This document shows positions 16,689 through 24,635 of a DNA stretch of 64,000 nucleotides, one piece after another. This DNA is from VAXT01 sp963728535 (GTDB lineage: Bacteria; Actinomycetota; Thermoleophilia; Gaiellales; Gaiellaceae). A program made the position numbers and the translations under genes. The notes beneath the pieces are model-generated. The model saw only the letters and a program-made list of their open reading frames with translations. It had not been told where the DNA came from and ran no database searches. Position 1 is the stretch's first letter. Every line of letters begins with the position of its first letter. The stretch lies in assembly GCA_963728535.1 (NCBI GenBank), contig CAVSKK010000001.1:2046001-2110000 (forward strand). The letters are read 5' to 3'.

Positions 16689-17422
16689 TTGTTGGCGCCG
16701 TTCTGGCGGACGAAGTCGTTGACCGCGTAGTACGCGTCGATCGACTCCCCCGCGTCGCCCCAGAAGCCCTCGGCCACGTCGTACTCCATCGTCCCCTGGT
16801 CGACGAACCAGTTGTTCACGTCCGTGATCTCGAGCTCGCCACGCGCCGAGGGCGAGAGCGTCGGCAGGAACTCGAAGACCGACGGGTCGTAGAAGTAGAG
16901 GCCGGTGACCGCGAAGTCGCTGGGCGGCTGCTCGGGCTTCTCGACGATCCGCGTCACGCGATCGCCGTCGAGCTCGGCGACACCGAGGTGGCGGAGGTGC
17001 TCCGGCTCCTCGACCTTGGAGAGGACGATGCGCGCGCCTCGCTCCTGGCGCTCGAAGTTGTCGATCGCCGGCTTGATCGACCGCTCGAAGATGTTGTCCG
17101 CGAGCATGACGAGAACGCGGTCGCCACCCGCGAAACGCTCCGCCAGACCCAGCGCGTCCGCGATGCCGCTCTCCCGCTCCTGATAGGCGTAGGAGAGACG
17201 GTCGATCCCGTGCGCATGGCCGTCGCCGAGCAGGCGGAAGAACTCGCCCGCGTGGGTGCCGCCGGTAACCAGCATCAGCTCGCTGATCCCGGCCGAGACG
17301 ATCGCCTCGATCGCGTACGTGACCATCGGGCGGTCGTAGATCGGCAGCAGGTGCTTGTTCGTGATCCGCGTCAGCGGATGGAGGCGGCTACCGACGCCCC
17401 CGGCGAGGATGACGCCCTTCAT
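16685..17422 (-). CDS. rmlA: Glucose-1-phosphate thymidylyltransferase
   Basis: A 245-residue nucleotidyltransferase with signature LAGGVGSRLHPLT followed by NKHLLPIYDRPM, and later VMLADNIF (metal-binding Asp) and VEKPEQPPS. It forms dTDP-glucose from dTTP and glucose-1-phosphate, the first step of rhamnose nucleotide synthesis. The ATG at 17422 is preferred over an in-frame start at 17464, because the conserved MKGVILAGG begins there and a TACGAT element lies 9 nt upstream. It leads the rmlA-rmlC-rmlD operon (GTGA and CTGA junctions). Confidence 0.92.
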   Translation of the reverse strand: MKGVILAGGVGSRLHPLTRITNKHLLPIYDRPMVTYAIEAIVSAGISELMLVTGGTHAGEFFRLLGDGHAHGIDRLSYAYQERESGIADALGLAERFAGGDRVLVMLADNIFERSIKPAIDNFERQERGARIVLSKVEEPEHLRHLGVAELDGDRVTRIVEKPEQPPSDFAVTGLYFYDPSVFEFLPTLSPSARGELEITDVNNWFVDQGTMEYDVAEGFWGDAGESIDAYYAVNDFVRQNGANK

Positions 17423-17431
17423 GTCCGCGAG

Positions 17432-17437
17432 ATCGTA
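17432..17437 (-). promoter_or_regulatory. -10 element of rmlA
   Basis: TACGAT on the minus strand, 9 nt before the rmlA ATG; it is the same hexamer as before rmlB, again without a Shine-Dalgarno. Confidence 0.4.
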
Positions 17438-17477
17438 CGGTGAGTCTGCGGCCCGGGGCGACAAGAGGGCGCGCCGC

Positions 17478-17483
17478 TACCAT
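17478..17483 (+). promoter_or_regulatory. -10 element of hsp20-lon
   Basis: TACCAT, 8 nt before the hsp20 ATG at 17492. No CIRCE or HAIR-like heat-shock operator is evident. Confidence 0.4.
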
Positions 17484-17491
17484 CCAGGCCC

Positions 17492-17929
17492 ATGCCCAAG
17501 GACCCGATCGACCGGCTTCGAGGCGAGATGGAAGACCTCTTCGCCGACCTCTGGCAGGTCCCGCGCTTCACACGCCGGCGCGGAGGCTTCCGTCCGCAAA
17601 TCGACTGCTACCGCACCGAGCGGCCACCTTCGCTCACCGTCGTCGTCGACCTCGGCGGCATCGACCCGTCGAAAATCCGGATCTACGCCGACGAGCGGAC
17701 GCTCGTGGTCTCCGGCGAGCGCCGCCGGCCCGCGAGCGCAGGCCGCGTGTACCAGCAGATGGAGATCGACTATGGGCGCTTCACGCGACAGGTCGCCCTG
17801 GCCGACGACGTCGACGTCAGCGGCTCGAAGGCGACGTACAAGCGCGGAGTGCTGACGATCGTGCTTCCGCTTGCGAAGAAGCCAACAGTGCCGGAGCGAG
17901 TGACAATCGAGATCAGGAGCGGACGGTGA
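17492..17929 (+). CDS. Small heat-shock protein, Hsp20/alpha-crystallin family
   Basis: A 145-residue protein. The alpha-crystallin domain covers about residues 40-140 and has VVVDLGGIDPSKIRIY, a VSGERR strand and the closing YKRGVLTIVLPL, matching the A-x-x-x-G-V-L motif. It binds unfolding proteins without ATP. It is coupled to lon by a GTGA overlap, which links holding and degrading of damaged proteins in one operon. Confidence 0.93.
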   Translation: MPKDPIDRLRGEMEDLFADLWQVPRFTRRRGGFRPQIDCYRTERPPSLTVVVDLGGIDPSKIRIYADERTLVVSGERRRPASAGRVYQQMEIDYGRFTRQVALADDVDVSGSKATYKRGVLTIVLPLAKKPTVPERVTIEIRSGR

Positions 17930-20337
17930 CTGACCTACTCGACGAGCAGGTCGACATCGACGAGATCCAGCTTCCGTCGGCGCTACCGGTCCTGCCGCTG
18001 AAGGACACGGTCGTCTTCCCCGACTCCGTGCTCCCGCTCGCGATCGGCCAGGAACGGTCGGTCAGGCTGGTGGACGAAGTCGTCTCGCGCGACCGGATGA
18101 TCGCCCTCGTCGCGTCGAAGGACCACAACGTCGAGCAGCCCGGCTGGGACGACCTGTACGAGGTCGGCACCGCAGCGGTCGTACAGAAGATGATCCGCGT
18201 CCCAGACGGCTCGCTGCGGATCCTCGTCCAGGGGATCCGCCGGATCCGCCTCGTCGACCAGGTCCAGGACGAGCCGTACCTCGTCGGCCAGTTCGAGGAG
18301 GTTCCTGACGTCTACGAGGAATCGTCCGAGACCCAGGCGCTGAAGCAGAACGTGCAGAACCTCTTTGCGCGCCTGATCGGGCTCATGCCGTATCTGCCCG
18401 AGGAGCTTGCGCTCGCCGCTGCCAACGTCGACGAGCCGAGTGCCCTCTGCCACCTCGTCGCCTCCACGCTTCGGCTGAAGACCGAGGAGAAGCAGCAGCT
18501 GCTCGAGCTGGCCAACGTCGAGAAGCGCCTCCGCGCCGTGCTCGTGATCCTCAATCGCGAGCTCGAGGTCGCCGAGCTCGGCTCGAAGATCCAGTCGCAG
18601 GTCATGTCCGAGATGGAGTCGTCGCAGCGCGAGTACTTCCTGCGGCAGCAACTGAAGGCGATTCAGGACGAGCTCGGGGAAGGTGACCCCGAGCAGGCCG
18701 AGCTCAAGGAGCTCCGCGACCGCGCCGCCGAGTTCGACCTACCCGATGAAGCGCGCAAAGCGGTCGACCGCGAGCTCGCCAGGCTCGAGAAGCTTCCGAC
18801 GGCGGCGGCCGAGTACGGCGTCATCCGCACGTACGTCGAATGGCTGCTCAGCCTCCCCTGGGACAAGGTGACCGCGGACAACCTCGATCTCGTGCGCGCG
18901 CGCAAGATCCTCGACGAGGACCACTTCGACCTCGACAAGGTCAAGGAGCGAATCATCGAGTACCTCGCGGTCTCGAAGCTGAAGGACGACCTCACGGGGC
19001 CGATCCTCTGCTTCGTCGGCCCACCGGGAGTGGGAAAGACCTCGCTGGGCCAGTCGATCGCACGCACGCTGGGTCGCAAGTTCATCCGCATCTCGGTCGG
19101 AGGCGTCCGAGACGAGGCCGAGATCCGCGGGCACCGGCGCACGTACATCGGCGCCATGCCCGGAACGATCATCCGAGCCCTCCGCGACGCCGAGGCGAAG
19201 AACCCGGTGTTCCTGATCGACGAGATCGACAAGATGGGCGCCGACTTCCGTGGCGACCCCGCGAGCGCGATGCTCGAGGTGCTCGATCCCGAGCAGCATT
19301 CGACCTTCCGCGACCACTATCTCGATCTTCCGTTCGACCTCTCGAAGGTGCTCTTCATCTGCACCGCGAACCAGCTCGACACGATTCCGCCTCCGCTCCT
19401 CGACCGCATGGACGTGATCCAGCTCTCGGGCTACACCGAGGAAGAGAAGCTGGGCATCGCCAAGCGCTACCTCGTCGCGAAGCAGCTGAAGGCCCACGGG
19501 CTCAAGCGCAAGCAGCTCACGTTCACCGAGAAGGGCCTGCGCGTGATCATCCGCGAGTACACGCGCGAGGCCGGAGTGCGCCAGCTGGAGCGGCAGATCG
19601 CCGCCGTGTGCCGGAAAGCTGCGCGCCGGATCGCCGAGGGCGGGACCGAGCACATGAGCGCAGTCGAGAAGCTCGTTCGCGAGTGGCTCGGCCCGCGCCG
19701 GTTCGCAGCAGACGTCCGGAAGCGCACTTCTGAGCCCGGTGTCGCGACCGGGCTCGCCGTGACCGCCGTCGGCGGCGACGTGTTGTTCATCGAGGCGACG
19801 GCGTATCCCGGTGACGGGCGCCTGAAGGTGACGGGCCAGCTCGGCGAGGTCATGCAGGAGTCCGCACAGGCCGCGCACTCCTGGGTGCGAACGCACGGCG
19901 TCGAGCTCGGGATCGATCCACAGTGGTTCAACGAGAACGACGTCCATGTCCACGTCCCCGCCGGCGCGGTGCCGAAGGACGGGCCTTCCGCGGGGATCAC
20001 GATGGCGACCGCGATCGCCTCGGTGGCCACCGGCAAAGCCGTCTCCGAAGAGGTCGCGATGACGGGCGAGCTGACCCTCTCCGGGCAGGTGCTGCCGATC
20101 GGCGGCCTCCGCGAGAAGGTGCTCGCCGCTCAGCGCGCCGGGATTTCGAAAGTGCTCTTCCCCAGCGAGAACGAGCCCGACCTCGAAGAGCTGCCGGAGG
20201 AGACGCGCAAGGCGCTCGAGTTCCTTCCGGTGGACTGGATCCAGGAGGTCCTCGAGGTCGCTTTCGACGGGTCGCTGCCGAAGGCCGCGCCGGCCCAGGC
20301 GATCTCTCGCGCGCGCAAGGCCGCAGCCGCCAGATAG
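17926..20337 (+). CDS. lon: ATP-dependent protease La
   Basis: An 803-residue protein of normal length. It has an N-terminal LON substrate-binding domain (LPVLPLKDTVVFP), a coiled-coil linker, and an AAA+ module with Walker A GPPGVGKTS (K371) and Walker B VFLIDEIDK. The C-terminal Ser-Lys protease has S688 in KDGPSAG and K731 in GGLREKVL, 43 residues apart as in other Lon proteases. The GTG start overlaps the hsp20 stop (GTGA). It degrades misfolded and regulatory proteins in the cytoplasm. Confidence 0.97.
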   Translation: MTDLLDEQVDIDEIQLPSALPVLPLKDTVVFPDSVLPLAIGQERSVRLVDEVVSRDRMIALVASKDHNVEQPGWDDLYEVGTAAVVQKMIRVPDGSLRILVQGIRRIRLVDQVQDEPYLVGQFEEVPDVYEESSETQALKQNVQNLFARLIGLMPYLPEELALAAANVDEPSALCHLVASTLRLKTEEKQQLLELANVEKRLRAVLVILNRELEVAELGSKIQSQVMSEMESSQREYFLRQQLKAIQDELGEGDPEQAELKELRDRAAEFDLPDEARKAVDRELARLEKLPTAAAEYGVIRTYVEWLLSLPWDKVTADNLDLVRARKILDEDHFDLDKVKERIIEYLAVSKLKDDLTGPILCFVGPPGVGKTSLGQSIARTLGRKFIRISVGGVRDEAEIRGHRRTYIGAMPGTIIRALRDAEAKNPVFLIDEIDKMGADFRGDPASAMLEVLDPEQHSTFRDHYLDLPFDLSKVLFICTANQLDTIPPPLLDRMDVIQLSGYTEEEKLGIAKRYLVAKQLKAHGLKRKQLTFTEKGLRVIIREYTREAGVRQLERQIAAVCRKAARRIAEGGTEHMSAVEKLVREWLGPRRFAADVRKRTSEPGVATGLAVTAVGGDVLFIEATAYPGDGRLKVTGQLGEVMQESAQAAHSWVRTHGVELGIDPQWFNENDVHVHVPAGAVPKDGPSAGITMATAIASVATGKAVSEEVAMTGELTLSGQVLPIGGLREKVLAAQRAGISKVLFPSENEPDLEELPEETRKALEFLPVDWIQEVLEVAFDGSLPKAAPAQAISRARKAAAAR

Positions 20338-20408
20338 CCCGCCTGGCCCGTTTGCAGGCGCAGCGTCCCGGGTAGAGTCGCTAGCACACGAACTGAAAGG
20401 AATCTGAC

Positions 20409-20825
20409 ATGGCCAAGCTTCAAGACCGGGCCCGAGACAGAGCGACCGACGCGAGGCCCTACATCGAGCGTGCGTTCAAAGACGAGAAGGTTCGCGAGGA
20501 CGTGAAGAGCGCGATCGCAACTGCTCGCGACATCTACGACCAACTGCTCGGCGGACGCGCGTTCAGCGCCGCGGCGGCCAGGGTGGTCACCGACAAGGAC
20601 ATCCAGCAGCAGCTCCGCGACGCGATCGACGACCTGCGCGACGCCGCCGACCGGGTGCAGGACAAGAAATCACACGGGGCGCGCAACACGACGCTGCTCC
20701 TCACCGGGATCACTCTCGGGATCCTCTTCAACCCCGTGACGGGGCCGGCCGCACGCCGCTGGCTTCAGAACAAGGTCTTCGGCGAGGGCGAAGAGTTCGA
20801 GTACCGCCAGGAAAACTCGAAGTAG
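20409..20825 (+). CDS. Hypothetical helical protein with a C-terminal membrane segment
   Basis: A 138-residue protein with AAAGGA upstream. It is mostly charged alpha helix (residues 1-90, KLQDRARDRATDARPYIE and DLRDAADRVQDKK). One hydrophobic segment, NTTLLLTGITLGILFNPVTG, then PAARRWL, recalls YtxH-like stress proteins (GILFAP-TG motif). The role is unknown; a membrane-linked stress or envelope function is a guess. Confidence 0.7.
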   Translation: MAKLQDRARDRATDARPYIERAFKDEKVREDVKSAIATARDIYDQLLGGRAFSAAAARVVTDKDIQQQLRDAIDDLRDAADRVQDKKSHGARNTTLLLTGITLGILFNPVTGPAARRWLQNKVFGEGEEFEYRQENSK

Positions 20826-20839
20826 GGGAAGGTAGAGGT

Positions 20840-22270
20840 CTAGCGGTCGGAGGTGCCTGCTCGCTCGAGCGCGCGCTCGATTGCGCCCGGGTCGAGCCCG
20901 TCGGCCGTCGAGATGTCGGCGGACGAGAGCAGGATTGCGCCCGGCATCGGCGCGTTGCTCGTCGCTGCGACGGGCGGCGCCCAGCCGGCGACCTGCGCGA
21001 ACTCGATGTCCAGCAGGTGTTCCCACGCCTGCAGGTACGGATAGGCCCGCACCGCGCCGTCATACCCGAGGTAGAGCATCCCGACGGGGTGGATCTCGAA
21101 GTGCAGGTGGTACGGCGTGCTCACGGCGTCACCTGTGTTGCCCATGAAGCCGAGCACGGTGCCGGCCTTCACCTCGTTCCCGTTGACGGCGAAAGGCGAG
21201 AAGGCGGAAAGATGCGCGTAGTAGAACTCGTTGCCGGCCTGGTCTCGAAGCCAGAGGCGGAAGCCGCCTAGGTCGTTCCACCCGACCGAGAACACCGTTC
21301 CGTCGGCAACCGCGAGCAGCGGCGTTCCGAGCTGGCCGAAGATGTCCTCACCGTGATGCCAGCCCGAGGCGACGTCGCCTCGCGGCGCGCCGAAGGTATC
21401 GCCGAATGACGAGGAGCCGTACACCGGAAAGACGTAGCCACCCGCGGTCAGCTTCGGCGTGACGTCGGGCGGTGGTCGCACGGTGAAGCTCGGAACCTCG
21501 GGTCCGACGCCGGGTCCCCGCTTCTTCTTGCGCGGGGGAGAAGCCTGCTGCTTCTTCTTCCTTGGCTTGACCGGGGGTGGTACGGGCTTGTGCTGGCGCT
21601 CGACCTTTGCGGGGATGGCCACTTTCGCCAACGACTCCGCGTACCCGACCATCACCTCGGTGCCCGCGGGCAGGCCGTAGTGATCGGCCGTCAATCGCAC
21701 CTGTAGGCCCGTGACGAATGCGCGTGCCCCCTTTGATACCGGGGTGTCGAGGGACGTCAGTCCTTCCTGGAGCGTCAGCACCGAGCCCCAGTCGCCGATC
21801 GGGAATTGCGTGCCGGGGCCTGGCGTGATCGCCTGCCCCTGGATGACGAGCCCGGTGATGTTCGAGCCCGCGGAATCCGCTGCCGACGTGCGCTTCGAGG
21901 CAGAGGCTTTCGTCTTGGCAGTCACCGTTGCAACCGTCACGTCGCCGCCGAAGATGCTGATCGTCGAGACCTCGGCCGAAGCGCTCGAGCTCGCAGACGC
22001 GCCCGGCGTCCCGAATGCCCCGGACGTCACAGACCCCGTGCTGACGACCGAGCCGTCGACCGGATAGGCAAATGACCCACCGGCGCCGACGGCATCGGGC
22101 GGAGCCGAAACGGATGCGGCGGAGCCGCCCGTCTGACCCGGAACCGCGACCTGGATCGCGAAGGCACGCGCGGAGACCGTCGAGCCCTTCGCCGACCGGG
22201 AGGCACCGGCCGAGCCGACGGCACAGATGAGCAAGGCGAGCCCGAAGGCGACTGAGGCGAGCCGGACCAC
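20840..22270 (-). CDS. Secreted M23 family peptidase
   Basis: About 476 residues. The signal peptide starts VVRLASVAFGLALLICAVGSAG; GTG at 22270 is preferred because a GATAAT element lies exactly 6 nt upstream, though ATG at 22288 is also in frame. A long low-complexity Ser/Ala/Gly region and a Lys/Pro-rich linker (about 230-275) precede a C-terminal M23 domain with GWHHGEDIFG and TPYHLHFEIHP, which hold the zinc ligands. It probably trims peptidoglycan. It faces the Zur-like gene, whose operator is 69 nt upstream of this start. Confidence 0.85.
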   Translation of the reverse strand: MVRLASVAFGLALLICAVGSAGASRSAKGSTVSARAFAIQVAVPGQTGGSAASVSAPPDAVGAGGSFAYPVDGSVVSTGSVTSGAFGTPGASASSSASAEVSTISIFGGDVTVATVTAKTKASASKRTSAADSAGSNITGLVIQGQAITPGPGTQFPIGDWGSVLTLQEGLTSLDTPVSKGARAFVTGLQVRLTADHYGLPAGTEVMVGYAESLAKVAIPAKVERQHKPVPPPVKPRKKKQQASPPRKKKRGPGVGPEVPSFTVRPPPDVTPKLTAGGYVFPVYGSSSFGDTFGAPRGDVASGWHHGEDIFGQLGTPLLAVADGTVFSVGWNDLGGFRLWLRDQAGNEFYYAHLSAFSPFAVNGNEVKAGTVLGFMGNTGDAVSTPYHLHFEIHPVGMLYLGYDGAVRAYPYLQAWEHLLDIEFAQVAGWAPPVAATSNAPMPGAILLSSADISTADGLDPGAIERALERAGTSDR

Positions 22271-22276
22271 GAGACC

Positions 22277-22282
22277 ATTATC
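22277..22282 (-). promoter_or_regulatory. -10 element of the M23 gene
   Basis: GATAAT on the minus strand, 6 nt before GTG 22270. It favours this start over the ATG at 22288, which lies upstream of the -10. Confidence 0.4.
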
Positions 22283-22338
22283 CAGCATCGGCGAGACACC
22301 CGAGCCGATTTGTGGGAACGTCTCGGCTCGCTTGAGAG

Positions 22339-22353
22339 TGAGAATCATTTTCA
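22339..22353 (+). promoter_or_regulatory. Zur/Fur-type operator
   Basis: TGAGAATCATTTTCA, a 7-1-7-type near-palindrome closely matching the actinobacterial Zur box TGAAAATCATTTTCA. It ends 17 nt before the GTG of the Fur-family gene and directly precedes its TAGAGT -10, so bound repressor would block the zur-zip operon (autoregulation). Confidence 0.82.
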
Positions 22354-22354
22354 G

Positions 22355-22360
22355 TAGAGT
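22355..22360 (+). promoter_or_regulatory. -10 element of zur-zip
   Basis: TAGAGT, 9 nt before GTG 22370 and 1 nt after the Zur-type box. Confidence 0.45.
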
Positions 22361-22369
22361 GCGCGCACA

Positions 22370-22795
22370 GTGGCAGGAGCACGTCAGCGAAAGGGGTCGT
22401 ATCGAGGCCTGATCCTCCCCGCCGAGACACGCCTGACTCCCCAGCGCCGGGCCGTTCTCGACGCGATCGAGGCGTCCGACGGCCGATTTACCGCCCTGGA
22501 CCTCTTCGAGCGCGCGCGACGCTCTTCGCCCCAGCTCGGCCTGGCCACCATCTACCGAACCCTCGACCTCCTGCGGGAAACCGGGTCACTGCATGCCCTC
22601 TCAGGCGAGGGGCGCCCGGCCTATGTCCGCTGCAGCCCCAAGCACCACCATCACCTCGTCTGCCTCAGTTGCGGCTCGGTCGAGGACACGGAGCTGTGCG
22701 CCACTCCGAGTCAGAGGTCGCTCAGCCGGCGGCACGGCTTCCGGGCCGAGTCGCACGAGCTCGAGATCTACGGGACCTGCAAGCGCTGTTCATGA
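22370..22795 (+). CDS. zur: Fur-family metalloregulator, probably Zur
   Basis: A 141-residue protein. The winged-helix domain (about 20-95) has LTPQRRAVLDAI and GLATIYRTLDLL, the family's DNA-recognition helix. The dimer domain has HHHHLVCLSCGSVEDTELC and ends with CKRC, giving the two CxxC structural zinc pairs and the sensory histidines. A Zur-type box in front and a coupled ZIP transporter gene (ATGA overlap) argue for zinc rather than iron sensing. Fur or another metal sensor remains possible. Confidence 0.85.
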   Translation: MAGARQRKGSYRGLILPAETRLTPQRRAVLDAIEASDGRFTALDLFERARRSSPQLGLATIYRTLDLLRETGSLHALSGEGRPAYVRCSPKHHHHLVCLSCGSVEDTELCATPSQRSLSRRHGFRAESHELEIYGTCKRCS

Positions 22796-23514
22796 ACTGG
22801 ATCGCGATCCCCCTCGCGTCGCTCACCGTTGTCTCGACACTCGTCGGCGGTGCGGTCGCGCTCCGACTCCACCGTGAGCTGACGACTCTGATCGCACTCA
22901 CAGGCGGCGTCGTGGTCGGTGTTGCACTCTTCGACGTCTTGCCCGAGGCGATCGACGCGGTCGACGACTCCGGACGGGTGGGTGCCCTCGTCGGCGCCGG
23001 CTTCCTCTTCTTCTTCCTCGCCGAGCGGGCCCTAGTCCTCCACCATCGCGACGAGCCGGAACAGGCCCGCGGCCATGCCCAGGTCGGCGTCCTGGGAGCG
23101 GCAGGCCTCTCGCTGCACAGCTTCATCGACGGCCTGGGGATCGGGCTCGCCTTCGGCCTCGACACCACAACCGGCCTGCTCGTCTTCGTCGCCGTCGTCT
23201 CGCACGACTTCGCGGACGGGATGAACACGGTCAGCTTCATCCTCAGCCAGAGCGACGACCGCCGGAAGGCGATCAGGTGGCTGGCGGCGGACGCGATCGC
23301 ACCGCTGCTGGGAGCGGCCGTCGGCGCATCGATCCAGATTTCCGAGCACGCGCTCGGCTACCTGCTCGCGCTCTATGCCGGCTTCTTCCTCTACATGGGC
23401 GCGACCGACCTGCTTCCCGAGGCCCACCAGCATCCGTCCCGGCTCCGCGTCGCCCTGACCGCAGCGGGGTTCATCGCGATCTTCCTCGTGGCGACGGCCG
23501 CGCGGGCGGCCTAG
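22792..23514 (+). CDS. ZIP family metal transporter
   Basis: A 240-residue protein with about eight hydrophobic helices. The metal-path motifs HSFIDGLGIG (helix 4) and HDFADGMN (helix 5) are those of ZIP carriers, and the loop contains HHRDEPEQARGH. The ATG overlaps the stop of the Zur-like gene (ATGA). ZIP proteins bring Zn2+ or other divalent metals into the cytoplasm; Zur-controlled expression fits zinc uptake under starvation. Confidence 0.9.
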   Translation: MNWIAIPLASLTVVSTLVGGAVALRLHRELTTLIALTGGVVVGVALFDVLPEAIDAVDDSGRVGALVGAGFLFFFLAERALVLHHRDEPEQARGHAQVGVLGAAGLSLHSFIDGLGIGLAFGLDTTTGLLVFVAVVSHDFADGMNTVSFILSQSDDRRKAIRWLAADAIAPLLGAAVGASIQISEHALGYLLALYAGFFLYMGATDLLPEAHQHPSRLRVALTAAGFIAIFLVATAARAA

Positions 23515-23515
23515 G

Positions 23516-23899
23516 TCAGCCGCCCAACTCGCGGCGCGCGAAATCTCGGAACCGCGCGCGTGTCGCGTCGTCCGGGCCGAGGGAGTCGTCGAACCGGGCA
23601 TCCGAGAGCTCCTGCGCCACGGCACGCACTTCCGCGGCGATCTCAGCCCGGTGGGCCGGGTTTCGGAGCAGGCTCTGGACCCAGGTCTCGGACCCGTCGT
23701 AGGCCTCGACCTCGTCGTCCATCAGCAGCCGGCCGAGCACGATGCCGACACGAATGCTCGCGAACGTGCGAAAGGCGAGAAGCTTCTCCGGAGTGTCGAC
23801 GAGAGTGGTCAGTGCGGGATCCGAGGCCTCGACCTCGTCCACGATCGCCGCGATCGGCTCTTCGGCAAAGGCCAGCCAGCCGTCGTTCTGCTCCCTCAC
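23516..23899 (-). CDS. Hypothetical protein
   Basis: A 127-residue soluble, acidic, mainly helical protein. The GTG start overlaps the upstream TauE-like gene stop (GTGA), so it is cotranslated with the two TauE halves. I do not recognise a domain. The stop lies 2 nt from the ZIP stop on the other strand. Cotranscription with exporters is the only functional hint. Confidence 0.6.
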   Translation of the reverse strand: MREQNDGWLAFAEEPIAAIVDEVEASDPALTTLVDTPEKLLAFRTFASIRVGIVLGRLLMDDEVEAYDGSETWVQSLLRNPAHRAEIAAEVRAVAQELSDARFDDSLGPDDATRARFRDFARRELGG

Positions 23900-24276
23900 G
23901 GGGCAAGAATACTTCGTCTCGCCCGCCAGGCCAGCTGGGCGGCAACGGCAAGGACGAGGATGCCGAACAGCCGGCGCAGTGTCGCTTCCGGGAGCGCCTT
24001 CGCCGTGACGACCCCGAGCTCGACACCCACGATCGCCGTCGTGCCCATGATCGTTGCCGCCCGCCAGCGGACGTTCGTATAGCCATGCTGGCGCCAGGTT
24101 CCGGCAGCGACCGCCGGCAGGATCGCGAGCAGCGACGTCGCCTGAGCCTCGACCTGGCTGAGACCGAACAGGACGATCAGGGTCGGCACGAAGAGAATTC
24201 CGCCGCCGACTCCGAAGAGACCCGCGAACACGCCGGCGAGGAAGCCGAACAGGAGTGCGAGCGCGATCTCGATCAT
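23896..24276 (-). CDS. Half-size TauE/SafE (DUF81) permease, second half
   Basis: A 126-residue protein with about four helices and the repeat signature GLFGVGGGILFVP near residue 20. Full-length TauE/SafE proteins are about 250 residues and contain two such repeats; this gene carries one. It starts at ATG overlapping the stop of the preceding half-size gene (TGATG). Together they could form the full anion exporter (sulfite or organosulfonate in characterised members). Confidence 0.82.
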   Translation of the reverse strand: MIEIALALLFGFLAGVFAGLFGVGGGILFVPTLIVLFGLSQVEAQATSLLAILPAVAAGTWRQHGYTNVRWRAATIMGTTAIVGVELGVVTAKALPEATLRRLFGILVLAVAAQLAWRARRSILAP

Positions 24277-24617
24277 CAGACGATGAGCCAGACGCCGATG
24301 ACCGTGAGGAGGGCCGCGAAGCCGAGTGTCAGGACCGGCGTCGTCAGACGCTGCTGGAGCGATGCCCCGGCGACGGCGCCTACGGCTGCGGGCAGCCCGA
24401 CGAGGAGCCCGTAGCCGAGGTGAACGTCTCCGTGGAAGACGTAGGAAATGGTGCCGACCAGCGCAATCAGCCCGATCGAGGCGAGCGAGGTCGCCATTGC
24501 CGGCCGCTCGGCGAAGTGGGCGACGAGGATCAACAGCGGGACCATGATGATCCCGCCGCCGACCCCGAACAGCGCGCTGAAGAAGCCGGCGACGAGCCCG
24601 ATGAGAACGAGCCGCAC
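24276..24617 (-). CDS. Half-size TauE/SafE (DUF81) permease, first half
   Basis: A 113-residue protein with about four helices and signature ALFGVGGGIIMVP. It starts at GTG with a TAGGAT element 6 nt upstream. With the next gene it forms a tandem pair of homologous halves, likely a heterodimer equal to one normal permease. It is divergent from otsB, with the two -10 elements overlapping. Confidence 0.82.
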   Translation of the reverse strand: MRLVLIGLVAGFFSALFGVGGGIIMVPLLILVAHFAERPAMATSLASIGLIALVGTISYVFHGDVHLGYGLLVGLPAAVGAVAGASLQQRLTTPVLTLGFAALLTVIGVWLIV

Positions 24618-24622
24618 GGCCG

Positions 24623-24629
24623 TATCCTA
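24623..24629. promoter_or_regulatory. Overlapping divergent -10 elements, tauE pair and otsB
   Basis: TATCCT on the plus strand (24623-24628, 7 nt before otsB GTG 24636) and TAGGAT on the minus strand (24629-24624, 6 nt before tauE GTG 24617) share five base pairs. One near-symmetric site could serve both genes in turn. Confidence 0.5.
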
Positions 24630-24635
24630 GGGCGC

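Noticed and set aside
17923..17929. Possible extra in-frame upstream start for lon inside hsp20
   Set aside because: The conserved LON domain begins right after GTG 17926, and GTGA coupling is the common form here; upstream sequence in that frame is a shadow of hsp20.
20340..20360. Hairpin CGCCTG/CAGGCG after lon as a terminator
   Set aside because: Only 6 bp with no T-tract and an 9-nt loop; too weak to list.
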